In this document: in pieces, positions 21,341 through 32,250 of the stretch
Layout: each line of letters begins with the position of its first letter
Numbering within the stretch: the stretch's first letter is position 1
NCBI GenBank assembly: GCA_963978545.1
Contig: OZ021722.1
Span: 10,011,401-10,075,400, forward strand
Length of the DNA: 64,000 nucleotides
Source: Linyphia triangularis
Taxonomy: Eukaryota > Arthropoda > Arachnida > Araneae > Linyphiidae
Direction: 5' to 3'
Program-made: the position numbers and the translations under genes
Notes under the pieces: model-generated
Seen by the model: only the letters and a program-made list of their open reading frames with translations
Databases searched by the model: none
Told to the model about the DNA's origin: nothing

Positions 21341-21635
21341 GGGCACAGATCACCTTGCGGTAGAGTATCGAGCTCGTAACCGGAGGGTTGTGGGTTCGGG
21401 CCTCCGTCCGCCAAATATCGGTGTGTACCTAATGGGGGCTGGTGCACATTAAATCTGTAGTGGCCTCCATGTCCTCTCGTTGGTGTGGTGGGGTCGGAGT
21501 GAGTGGTTTACACTAGAAGATTTCGATCTCGTATTCTTCTAGATGCTCAAAATTACGAGACGTATTTGGCTGTGTTAAGCACTTTATAAGTGGCAGAAAT
21601 AGACAGTCGGTAGTTCCAAAAAACAAAACAAAAAA
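21341..21635 (+). mobile_element. SINE-F (third tRNA-derived family), full length
   Basis: The tRNA-like head includes GCGGTAGAGTATCGAGCTCG and GTGGGTTCGGGCCT. The body has GGTGCACATTAA, CTCGTATTCTTCTAGATGCT and GTGTTAAGCACTT blocks, and the tail is A-rich. The 12-base duplication ACATAGAATTTG at 21329-21340 and 21636-21647 proves retroposition. A second copy is at 37474-37696. Confidence 0.85.
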
Positions 21636-21699
21636 ACATAGAATTTGAACACGAGGTGTACGGCAAAGTATTTTATCACATTAGCTGCGATAAAGTTAC

Positions 21700-22690
21700 T
21701 TTACCAAAGATCAGTTCATGTAATCGCTATGTTACAATCTTTTAGACCAGTGCATTTAAAAACTACTTTGTAAAAAACCTTGAGATTTGGCGAGTTATAG
21801 GTACGAAAATTATCACTTCATGAAATGGCATAAATTAAAAATTCGAAAATAAGTTTTTTTTTTAATGTTCCTGTTCTATATATTTGATGGAAAAACGGTT
21901 TGTACTCATGGGCGCCCCCAGGAGGGTGCAAGGAGGTGCACTTTGAACCCCCCCCCCCCCGGCTCTTGAAATTTTTTAAAAATGAGGGAAATGATGAAAA
22001 TTCCAAGATGATAAAAAAAAAAAAAAAAATGAGCATTTTTTTCTTTTCTATTAATTTAGTCTTTTGTTTCTTTCCTATGTCGTTTTTTATAGCTACTTCC
22101 GTGACGATTTTCTGGAGCTTGTTGTCTATGATTATTAGAGGCTGATGAGTAAAAGTATTTATTCCTTTTATTGTATAATCATTTCCTGTGCAGTTCTCAC
22201 ACAATTCTAGGAACATTTTTTGTTTTTTAAACCATCAAATATACAATCTTGAAAACTATTTTTTGAATTCAATGGAACAGATTCCAATGCTGCCTTCGTG
22301 TTTCATTTTGAATTTTTTTTTCATTAAATCCGAAACTTGGAAGAAATAAAAAAAAAATTTACTCCTCTGTATTTTTGCATCTTCGAGTTCCTCTATTTTA
22401 AACACTGTCTCTTAAATGCCGTGAGTTGGATGACAAAAAAAAAATCGTTAAAAATTTATATTATAATAATTTTACTATTTCTTTTTCTCTTTAACAGGGT
22501 TGCGCTTTCAAAAATATGTACCATGAATTTTTACTATTATCAAAGAGTACCCATATCAATTTATAATGCATAATTATTAATTAACATTTCTAAAACATAT
22601 AATGATTTTGAAAAAAATCTAGTCTTGCACCCCCTTGTAAATATTCCTGGGGGCACCCATGTTGGTACTCGTATAAAAATGTATTCCAAA
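21700..22690. other. Intergenic, partial repeat L and two related C-rich patches
   Basis: A half copy of repeat L lies at 21700-21850. GGGCGCCCCCAGG (21910) and its relative CTGGGGGCACCC (about 22647) are inverted and bracket ~740 bases, suggesting a TIR element whose interior is AT-rich and non-coding. Confidence 0.4.
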
Positions 22691-23053
22691 ATGTTGCATA
22701 AGAGGCTCAATAAAATTCATAATCTGATAGCAAAAAGTATCACTTAATGAAATCACATAAATTAAAAAAAAAAAAAAAAACGAAAATAGCGTCTAGTATA
22801 CTTGATTTTACACTTAAAATCCTTACGTTAATGCATATGATACAGTGGCTTCACCTAGTTTTGTCTTTTGCTATTTTAATTTTTCATTTATAGTAGTAGT
22901 TTGACATTAAATGAAAACAATTTTATTTAATTTCATTAAGTGATTATTTTCTTACCTACCCACGAAATTTCAAGGTTTTTTTACAAGCTAGTCTCTAAAT
23001 GATCTGGGCTAGATGATCGTAACATAGCGAGTATAGGAAATGATCCTTACTAT

Positions 23054-23302
23054 ACTAAACTCCAACTTAACTTGACATCACTAGACGATAGATCTTCACC
23101 GTGCTCATAGGCAATTAATCCATTTTAGTGGAATGAAGACATAATTCTCGCCAAAACTTATAGCCTTTTGTTCTCTACAGGGTTGTGGTTTGGCGAGAAT
23201 TATGTCTTCACTCCTCCAAAATGGATTAAATACCTATGAGCACTGTGACGATCTACCGTCTAGTTATGTCAAGTTAAGTTGAAGTTTAGTATAGAACTTC
23301 CT
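23054..23302. mobile_element. Hairpin element with ~110 bp arms
   Basis: The left arm (from CTATACTAAACTCCAACTTA) and right arm (to its near complement TAAGTTGAAGTTTAGTATAG) match for about 110 bases, including TTGGCGAGAATTATGTCTTC. The loop is about 25 bases. No ORF. Confidence 0.75.
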
Positions 23303-23429
23303 CGTAAAAAAAACAGTTTAATTGTTTGTACATTGTTATAGAAAAAATGTTTTTTCCTATCGGATTTTAACTACTTGAGTTTCTTTACAAGTATCTATAG
23401 CATCTTGTCTCACAACTCCCACTCCCACT

Positions 23430-23606
23430 TGATGGTTATAGAGTCTACGCTGTGGCCTCTCATGTCAAACGTTCCGGGTTCGAATCCTGGGTTAAACATG
23501 TATGGTTTCTTTGTGGTTCGGAATCCACGTTAAGCTATAGGTCCCGCCCTGATTAGCCGTTATTGTGCATAGAAATAGGTCGTTGAGTGTATACAAAACA
23601 ACCACA
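23430..23606 (+). mobile_element. SINE-E copy
   Basis: B box GGGTTCGAATCC, body GTGGTTCGGAATCCACGTTA, decayed tail AAAACAACCAC. Confidence 0.75.
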
Positions 23607-23639
23607 TCTACCTCTTGCGTTTGTTCAAGTGTATTTTAA

Positions 23640-24335
23640 ATAATTTAGTCCATAAATACAAAGTTTAAAAAAAAAATACTTTATAAGCATTGCCAATTTT
23701 TGTATTCATTAACGCAACGTCGATATCAAAAACATTTCTATAAATGCAAAATGTGCGGCAAACTACGTTTTAAAATTTATTTATTAAAATGAACGTGAAT
23801 TTATGCACTCACATCCAAATTTCATTTATTTATTCCGAATAAAACAATTTTATTATTTATTTATTAAAAACAATTTTGACAACAGGAAAGAGTTTCATCA
23901 ATGGTCTGTTAAATGTTGTTTTAGCACGATTGGTTGGTTGGTGTGTGCGCTCAACGACCGCTACTTATGCACAATAACGTCTAATCAGGCCGGGACCAAC
24001 AGCTTAACGTGGATTCCGAACCCCAACGAATATCCATGCCTTTCTCGGGATTCGAACCCGGCACCTTTGGCATGCGAAGCCAAATCGCTAAACCCACAGC
24101 ACACAAGTGGGCTTTAGCTCGATTGGATGACGGCCATTTGGTTTATTAGTATTCTGTAAAAGTCACGTATTAGTGACATTCACAGACCCAAAATTCGATC
24201 GAATGCATTGCCATCGACATCAAATCTATCTGCCAAGATTCAGCCCGATTGGATGACGGGAAGGGGGTTAATTCGTCCGCAGATTTACCTTCCATCGATA
24301 AAACATACGTACAAGTTAATATAAAGGATTTAAAA
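23640..24335 (-). repeat. Repeat B, minus copy, split by SINE-E
   Basis: Reverse copy of a ~600-base repeat whose ends carry AAATCCTTTATAT / ATATAAAGGATTT. It is interrupted by SINE-E. Copies are at 28735-29310, 30005-30350, 35325-35640, 57625-58500 and 63040-63560. Confidence 0.65.
23930..24112 (-). mobile_element. SINE-E nested in repeat B
   Basis: Minus copy with the B box complement (GGGATTCGAACCC). The flanks TTTAGCACGATTGG (about 23920-23934) and TTTAGCTCGATTGG (24112-24126) are a target duplication with one change. The uninterrupted site exists in other repeat B copies. Confidence 0.8.
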
Positions 24336-24827
24336 AAGATTTCTTTACTAAAAAAAAAAGGGATAAATTTTTACAATGAATCGATAGCAATTGACAAGCA
24401 AAATGCAAAATAATTTCGGCATAATTTTAGAGGAGTTGAATACATATATTGTTTAACTTAAAAAAAACTCAGTTTTTCACGCAATTTTTTGTGGTGAAAG
24501 TGTTTACGAAGGTTTGGGCGAAAGTCACGTTTGGTCATCCAACTTTTTATATGGTTGGAAAGTGAGAAAAATTTCGCTTTCGAAACAATGCATAATTTGC
24601 GGAAATTTACCTATTTGATGAGAAATGAGTATAAGTAGAATTTGAAAACTTTTTTCTTGCCATTTCATTGGCGATTAATTGTGACCCAACTATTGTTAAA
24701 CGAGTTTAAAGACTTAAACGTTATTGTTAAATGAGTTTAAGGATTTTGTGTATTGGTATTATACACAAAATGGAAAAGTTACAAAAAAATTAAGTATTTA
24801 ACATTAAACACTTTATTTAAATCGTTT

Positions 24828-25555
24828 TTAAGTTCAATTACCTATTTGTTAACATAGGGAAAAAAAATATAGTTTGCAGTCTTTTTTTTTTTTTCTTTTT
24901 TTTCTTTTTTTTTTGCATTTCTCCACGTTTTGGAACATCCTGACTCCTAAACAATGGTCTAGAAAAAATGTCTCTCTATGAGTGCGTTGAACGAATTTGT
25001 CGACCTACTATGTTCAAATTTCGTGTACAGGTCAGAGGTAGCCATGGGAACTGGTCATTAAGGTTTTCGTCAATATTGCTCATGAAAACATGATAAAAAT
25101 CATGTTTTTTAGTAATATGCTTAAAAACGGCTCTAACGATTTTGTTTCAAAATCTCTATAGTAATGATTCCTAATATGTTCAACATTCCCACATCTGAAC
25201 TTCTCGTAAAAATTTTATAAAGGTGAAAAAAGTTGAAAAACGAGTATCTTTAACACTGAGTTATCTTCCCTTGAGCATTGTTTACCAAAGACCGTTATCT
25301 CCTCTCCTCTGTTTCACTTACAAGAAAATTTAATGTTAGAATTATCAAAAAGTATATCGCCAAATTCGCCATTTTGGCGATATTTTTCTTCATGTAAGAA
25401 TTACTGCTAAAGATATAGCTGAAGTGGCACTTTTTTAAATAAATGAAAATATTAAAATTGTTCTAACACTATTCTACGTCACATTTATACGTAGTGACCA
25501 GTATTATAGTGTAATTGAAAGAAGATCAATCATGATGTTCCACACTTCTAGTTAT
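24828..25555 (+). mobile_element. Element C, copy 3
   Basis: Starts TTCAATTACCTATTTG and ends TTCCACACTTCTAG then TTA. Same internal order as copies 1 and 2. Confidence 0.65.
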
Positions 25556-25619
25556 AAAATATCTTACAATAATATATATATATATAAATTAATGTTGTGA
25601 CCTTAGAAATTTGAAATAA

Positions 25620-26095
25620 TGTGGGAATACAACCAAAAGTCGTCGTGAAAAACATGAAGAAATCATGGTTGCCAGCAATTGTTTTAAAGCAACTCAAAAA
25701 TTTTTGATAAAAATCCCTGTGCTAATGGCTCTTAAAGTGTTTCAATCGTCCCTATTTCCGAAATTCCCGTAGAAATACGATAAAAGTATAAAAAGTTGAA
25801 AAATAAGCACAGAGCTCTCTGCTCTTGAGCATCCCCCATCAACGATTCATTTTCTTCCGTTTCTGGCAGTCAAGAAAGGACAATGTAATATCTATCGAAT
25901 AACATCGCCGATTTTGCCATTTTTGGTGTTTTTTTTACCCGTTTAAAAATTATTTCCAAAAATATTGCCAAACTGGTCATTTTTATTTAAAAAGGTTGAA
26001 AATATGAAAACGGGCATCATAACATCCTATCAAATTTTTCCCAATGACCAATATTATAGTGTAATTTAAAGTTGTGCTATGTTTCACACCTTAAG
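25620..26095 (+). mobile_element. Element C, copy 4, 5'-truncated
   Basis: Begins within the element (near GTCGTGAAAAACATGA) and ends TTTCACACCTTAAG. It lies tandem to copy 3. Confidence 0.55.
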
Positions 26096-26286
26096 TTGAA
26101 GTCAGGATACCCCAAAATGGCAAATAAATTGAAATTTATTAAATTTCTTTGACTGAAAATAATACTTTCATTACCCTATGTAAACATATGAATTGAAAAT
26201 TAAAAGTGTCGAAGAAGGAAACTCAACTAACACAATTCTTATGAATTTAGGAAACTGCATTTTCTTCATTGAAATAGTATAAATAT

Positions 26287-26736
26287 TGTTATGAATTTTT
26301 CCACTGAGGCAATGATGGCACAGTTTTTAAGATAAAAACTATTATTTATTCTCTTCAGAAAACTCACAAAATTTATTCACAGACAACGGTGTAATCACTC
26401 ACAAGCTTCAGTATGAACAACTTCGAATACAGCGATTATACAAGTCCACTCTAGTAGGTAAACAAAGCGATCGGCTTTCATCGAAGTCCAAAGTCAATCT
26501 CCTAAACTTTCCCTATCTCCGGTCTTTATATACAGGCGCGTGAGCACATTCCCGAAATTTCCAGCCAATTCGTCGAAAAAGAAACATCTCGAAATTTCTC
26601 GATTGCTTTAGGTGTTACCACCTTTTTCTAACCTGTATAATCGCTGTTAATAAATAAAATAAGATAAAATAAATTACAATAGAATTTTAAAATAATACGT
26701 CACTATTTACACAATATACAGACAATTTGTGCAACA
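26287..26736 (-). mobile_element. Solo LTR of a Ty3/gypsy-like retrotransposon
   Basis: A 450-base unit bounded by TGTT...AACA with ATAT duplicated on each side (26283-26286, 26737-26740). Read on the minus strand it has GTATATAAAG (TATA box), then about 180 bases later AATAAATTTTGTGAG and AATAAATAATAG (polyadenylation signals), the order expected in an LTR. A 4-base ATAT duplication is known for the 17.6/297 group of gypsy elements. No internal retroviral-type genes are next to it. Confidence 0.6.
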
Positions 26737-27271
26737 ATATAGTAAAGGTTTATTTTGGAAATGTATCCTTGTACAGAGACTTGTAGAAAGTAGATACGAC
26801 TTTAAAATCTGTTCTCTCAAAAAGATCAGCTTTCTTCAAAAGCTAAACAATAGTGTGGTCTTTCCGATAAGTATTTAATTTAAATGAAAAGTTTCTAAGA
26901 GTAGATGGGATGAGAAAGATCAAAGAAAGTACAGGTACATTCCCCTGATTACTAAGTATTCATAGCGTGACGTGTACTTAATCTTAAACTGTTTGATAAT
27001 ACAGGACCGGCCTAAGAGCAAAATGCTGTGTGTGCAAGAACAAGTTTTGGCGCCCCTTATACTAAAAATGGGTATAGAAAACCTTCCAAAAATGGTATGT
27101 GTGCTCTTTAGCTGAAAATTCCTGGAACTTAATACCTGAAGTTGGCATTTTAAAAAGATTAAAAACTAAAACTAATAAGTACTGATAAATATTAAATATT
27201 AAAGTAAAATATTTAGTACCTTTTCATTACTTTAATTTTTAAAAAGACGTCTTCTATCACTAATTCTTTTA

Positions 27272-27272
<1 letters not shown>

Positions 27273-27359
<87 letters not shown>
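27273..27359. repeat. (TA)n microsatellite, ~87 bp
   Basis: Uninterrupted TA dinucleotides. Flanked on both sides by CTAATTCTTTTA-like sequence (27256 and 27382), so the microsatellite may have grown inside a short duplication. Confidence 0.95.
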
Positions 27360-27362
<3 letters not shown>

Positions 27363-27600
27363 TTAAATGACTTTTGTTATAACTAATTCTTTTAATTGAC
27401 TTTTTCAAACTTCAATAGACTAGACCGACCCTGTATAGAAGGTATGTTACCTAGAAAAACTATTATTAAAAAAAAAATATATTAAAAAAACTTTTCTTTT
27501 TGTATATTTAAAACTTTTTTTCACCAAGTAAAAAAAAAAACAAAAAAAAAAAACTAGGTGATTTTAATATCTCCCTATCCTAAAAAGAAACAAATAAAAA

Positions 27601-27900
27601 CTAGGGGTGTGGAATATGGCACAGCTCTCAATTATACTATAATACTGAGGTGGATTTGTGTCATTTGCCGTTTTTATATTTTCATCATGTAGAATTCTTG
27701 TATGGGTATACGAAAAAAAAAAAAAAAAAAAAACTCCGCCAAAATGGTGATTTTGGCAATATACTTTTCGATAATTCTTATATTATCCTTGAAACCATTA
27801 AACCTTTTTTTAAGGCAATTTTAGTGATGAGGATGTTTAGAACACCTTAAGAGGCATTACTAAAGCGATTTTGATCAAAATCGTTAGAGCCGTTGTTTAG
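27601..27900 (-). mobile_element. Element C, copy 5, minus strand, truncated
   Basis: Begins with CTAGGGGTGTGGAA, the complement of the element C end, and matches about 300 bases inward. Confidence 0.6.
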
Positions 27901-28734
27901 AAACTGTGTGCTTACAATAATAATAGTGAAAATAACATTAACTGTGTTAATGTTATTTTTCTTCGGTAGTTTTTAAACGGATTGAATGTTTTTAAAAGTG
28001 GGGGGGGGGGGATGGATTTCATTGGTTTTAGAAGTGGGGGACGAATGAGCATTTTCTTGAAAAGTGGGAGGATGTGTCACCCCGCGTCTACCCACACTTC
28101 AATCACTGAATGACGATGAAATATCATTTTCAACGGACACAATTGTAAGGGTATTGAGCCATTTTTGCTAAAGAGTAGACCTTAGTATTATAGGTAGCTT
28201 ACGTTAATTTGCATGCCAAATTACATAAAAAATTTATTTTTACCATATCTTTTTTGTATTTTTTCTCATTTTGGCGCCCCTCTCAAAATCACATGTGTGC
28301 ATGCAGCTGATTTGAAAACGGTGCAATTTTTAATTAGAAAGTTGTAAAATATAGATCCAGCTCAAAGTTGATTAGAGTTATATGTTCTTTTTTTTAAAAG
28401 AAAGTATGTAGTACAAATATAAAACTTATGTTTCTGAATGCTGACGGTAATAATTTGCAATTTGCAGCTGCTGTTTTATTTAAAGTTATCTGAAAGGAAA
28501 CTAAAAGTTTTCAGGTTTCCAAAAAAGGCGCCCAAAAGGGTTTTCACAACTCATAACAAAAATATGAAATAAAAGGGAGTGGTGGTGCCATCTGCTCGTT
28601 GTTATCTTTATACGTGAAATGGATTCAGCGATTTTTTGAAACGGTTTCAAATTGTTGTTGGATTCCTTGATCAAAGGCAGATGTTTTTTATCTAACGATT
28701 TCTCTGTAAGGAATGAACTTTTTTTTAAATCCTT
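27901..28734. other. Intergenic, no gene seen
   Basis: G-run at 28003-28014 and GGCGCCCC patches near 27050 and 28275 that belong to degenerate repeats. No gene supported. Confidence 0.35.
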
Positions 28735-29310
28735 TATATTAACTTCGATTTTGTGTGTATATATATGTTTTTCGATGGCGGGCAAATCTGGGGAGGCCTA
28801 TTTAACCACCTTGCCGCCCTCCAATCGGGCTGAAATTTGGTAAATAGATTCGCTGTCGATGACAATGCATTCTATCAAATTTTGGGGCTGTTAACTGTTA
28901 CTAAAAGGTCGCTTTTACGGAATACTAATAAACCAACTCGCCGTCATCCAATCGCGTTACGAAAATCATTAAACCGACCATTGTTGGAAAATCTTTCATG
29001 TTGCCAAATTTTTTTTATTAATTAATAAATAATAAAATAGTTTTAATTAGATTAAATAAAAGGTATTTGCATGTGAGTACATAATTTCACGTTCATTTTT
29101 AATAAATAAATTTTGAAACCTAGTTTTTGCTGCACATTTTGCCGATAGAAATGTTTTTGATATTTAAAACTGGATGCCGACGCCAAGCCCGCGTTGTTCA
29201 CAGAATCGGCGCTGTGTTAATGAATATAAAAATTGGCGATGCATGTAAAGGATTTATATTAAAAAACTTTGTTTTTATGGGTTATATTATTTTCCTGCTT
29301 TTGAAGATTG
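28735..29310 (+). repeat. Repeat B, most complete copy
   Basis: Starts AATCCTTTATATTAACTTCG and ends near ATGTAAAGGATTTATATTAA, an 11-base inverted terminus. It contains TCGATGACAATGCATTCTAT and CTGTTACTAAAAGGTCGC. Apparent short ORFs on both strands lie inside the repeat and are not genes. Confidence 0.65.
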
Positions 29311-30004
29311 CAAGTTTGTAGGTTTGGATATTTTATTTTCAGACATGGAAAAGTTTTTAATGTCAGAACCCCCCCCCCCTCCCCACTCCCTCTCCCAACT
29401 CCCAACATACCAATGTTTTCTAATCGGAGGCGTACTGGATCATAAAATCGTGATCAGGTGATTATAGATTTGTACCCGGCCAAATTTTCAATATAATCAT
29501 CAATCATATATTAGTAATTATAGTTAATAATAAAATAATTCCAAACAATTAATTGTAATAATCAGTATATTTTATTATTTAAATATTTACATGTAATCAT
29601 TATTTTCAATAATTAGTTTTATTATAGTGTTTTCAACAGCTTTAAAAATTTTATAAATTTTAATAATTGAATTGTTTTATTAACTTATAATATTAACCAC
29701 ATCAAATTGTCTCTACTGTGTATAACTTCTTTGAGTGAACTTGGATTCTATAAACCATTTATTGTTTGTTGCCAAAACTAAATAAAAGAAATCTAAATTG
29801 GGAAACTAAAGAATATCCAGGTAATTAGAAAGTTACCTCCGAAATGATAGAATATATTTTACCTTGAAATTTATAAAATAAGTAAAAACTCCTAATACCG
29901 TAATATATAAATCTTAGTGCATCTATTTTCTAATCATACAAATTGAATGCATTAGAATTTTTTCAAAAAAGTTAAGGAAAATCAACGAAGAACTAATTAA
30001 CTCA
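29311..30004. other. Intergenic, AT-rich, no gene seen
   Basis: A C-run at 29370-29382, then very AT-rich DNA without structure I can name. Confidence 0.35.
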
Positions 30005-30350
30005 CAAATCGTCATGCCGTCGATACGCACATAATAGACTCGTTGTAGATGAAAATGCATTTATCGAACTTTTAGGACTGTCACTTAAATGTCACTTTTA
30101 AGATGTTTCTATTTCGTCTTCGGGGAAGCAATTAACCCACTTGCCGTTATCACGTCGAGTTGAAACTTGGCAGATCGACTCGTTGTCGATGAAAATGCAT
30201 ATTATACAGCTTCTAGAATTGTCACTGAAAACCACTTTTTTACCTGTATCTATTCCGTCTTGGCGGGGACTAATTACCCCACTTGCCGTCATCCAATCGA
30301 GTTGAAACTTGGCAGATAGATTCGTTATCAATGACAATGCATTATATCAA
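30005..30350 (+). repeat. Repeat B-derived tandem, ~120 bp x3
   Basis: Three successive partial units share TTGCCGT.ATC, GAGTTGAAACTTGGCAGAT and CGATGA.AATGCAT. In other copies this motif set occurs once or twice, so local expansion is likely. Confidence 0.6.
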
Positions 30351-30644
30351 GTTTTTTTTTCTTTTTTTTTTCTATGGCAAGAAAAATGTTAATCATTGGC
30401 ACGGAATCCGAATTATTTTCTTCGTAGTGGGATGATCTATAGTAAAAACTTTTATTTTTTGGGGGTAATTTTTAACATTGTGAATGATTGCTTTCCAAAA
30501 CACGCAGATACGATGGCGATTATGAGAATTGAATTTTAAAGATTTACAATAATTTTCTTTGAATTTGGTTCGCTATTTTTTCTAAGTATAGTCTGATTTG
30601 GCCCACCTGGTGATTGTGTGGTTAGCGGTTAGCGCTCAGACCCA

Positions 30645-31480
30645 AATTTCCTCCAGTATTTCTCTGTATAAAAAACAACTTCCCTGCAGAACTTTCTCAT
30701 CCTATTAGTCACATGTCATCAATACTTTTGCAGTTTCTTAATCTGTCGCCTCCATTATGACAAAATATTAAAAGGGTTTTTGTCCAGTTTTCGAGTTATA
30801 CAAAACATCTTATAACATGGGGGGGACAACATTTTATCTAAAACCTATATTATCCATATTTTCTTGAATATAAATTAATATGAAATTTGTTCGTTTTATT
30901 AAATTCAATTACAGAAGGAGTAATATTTTAGGTTAACGGACAAACACCAATATCAGGCTGATTTTACTATACATTTATGGCCCTTAAAATACAAGGGCAT
31001 GCAGCACTGATACCTTAACCCTTTGGGTACGTTTGACGAGTGTGACTCGTCACCTGCTTACTTGGGCGAAGTTTCGGTGGACGAGTCTGACTCGTCATCC
31101 GACCATCCAAATCCGTCCCATGGGCATAAAAATCTTCAAATAATACAGTACTCAAAGGGTTAAAGGAATTATAACAACGTTCGAAACATCCAAACTTTTG
31201 CATTTCTTTTAAACGACACTTTATATTGAACTGAAGTGAACAAAAATAATGTGTAATGATTTTTCGATGCTAGGAAATTTACAAATCCGCTATTTATTGC
31301 CAAGTTCTTGGACATAATATCTACTTCAGTATATCACAGTATAAGCAAACTCTGTCTGAATAATGGTAGATTAAAAAGTGTCGTTTTGAAATTATTTACG
31401 ATTGTTAAGTGTCTCTTATTCAATCATTGCAAAGTACAGGGATTTTATGAATCCTTGCGAGATTGATTTGGGGGAAGGGG
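30645..31480 (+). repeat. Repeat O, copy 2, containing a TTAA MITE
   Basis: Parallels 38270-38890 (CAACTT..CTGCAGAACTTTCTCATCC, CAATTACAGAAGGAGTAATA, TTTCTTTTAAACGA). The MITE at 31019-31159 is absent from the other copy, which reads GATGCCTTATATCAAATATA straight through. Confidence 0.65.
31019..31159. mobile_element. TTAA-flanked MITE with CCCTTTGGGTAC ends
   Basis: TTAA at 31015-31018 and 31160-31163. Ends CCCTTTGGGTAC and the complement of CCCTTTGAGTAC. Internal ACGAGTGTGACTCGT and ACGAGTCTGACTCGT palindromes. 141 bases, non-coding. Confidence 0.85.
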
Positions 31481-31562
31481 GGGGGGGAAGGTTCCTGACC
31501 CTAAAAGCCCTTCCCATGGTTGCTCGCCTGCATTTCATCACCCCACTGCCTTGAATAAACAA

Positions 31563-31781
31563 TTAAAAAGTATCAATATCTGAAGATTTGTCAGATTCGA
31601 ACTCTCGTAGGTTTTCTCGACTTTTAGCACACACCCCATCAGCCTTATTAATCTCTAGTTCAATTTCATCGCCACAAATATATTTGCCTAACATTTTATA
31701 AAAGACGAAAAAAATAATTACTTCGGAAAACAGAGGTAAGCTTTGGTTTTGACATTTCCGAAGTAAACAGTATTTTCCCAT
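31563..31781 (-). other. Unassigned minus-strand ORF, 72 codons
   Basis: The second half (CGDEIELEINKADGVCAKSR, then a Ser/Asp-rich C terminus) is more protein-like than its AT-rich surroundings. The first half is preceded by a possible acceptor (ATAAAATGTTAG) just upstream of that segment. It might be the last exon of a minus-strand gene or a transposase relic. No motif was recognised, and chance is a real alternative. Confidence 0.2.
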
Positions 31782-31982
31782 TTTGAATGCTTATCCATGC
31801 AAATATGTTCTAAATTTATATTATTTGCAATTTGCAGAACTAAAAAAATTTTTTTTTCCGCAATGACATACCAAAATACTCTTTAGATGCCACAATTTTG
31901 ATTCAGTGTGAACCAATAGCAATAAATTCATTCTGTGACTTTTACTTTTTAAAAATTTTTGGAACTAAAATTTTTCCATTAA

Positions 31983-32186
31983 CCCTTTGCACTCCAGGCC
32001 TTTTTCACGCTGAGGAATCAGCAACTCGAGACATTTTAGGTTCGGCTGGTGTTTATGGATTTGCTTCATAGAAACTAAACACAGTCATTGGCCTTGCATC
32101 GAATTTCCGCATCACACCTAATGGTCCTCTAGTGGTTTGGCATCCAATCGTGTGGCGCCTGAGAGGCGCCACTGGAGTGCAAAGGG
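31983..32186. mobile_element. TTAA-flanked MITE with perfect 15 bp ends
   Basis: TTAA at 31979-31982 and 32187-32190. Ends CCCTTTGCACTCCAG and CTGGAGTGCAAAGGG are perfect complements. The internal GGCGCCTGAGAGGCGCC is a second small palindrome. 204 bases. Confidence 0.88.
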
Positions 32187-32250
32187 TTAAAGATAGCTTT
32201 TAAACAATCCTTCTTTCGCTTAAAATGTCACAAAACTGATAGATTAATTA

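Noticed and set aside
21341..21415. Candidate tRNA gene
   Set aside because: The sequence has tRNA-like A and B boxes but is the head of SINE-F with target duplications. The same applies to the SINE-A and SINE-E heads; no free-standing functional tRNA was found.
28501..29321. Several short ORFs on both strands
   Set aside because: All fall inside repeat B, which recurs at five other places with the frames broken.
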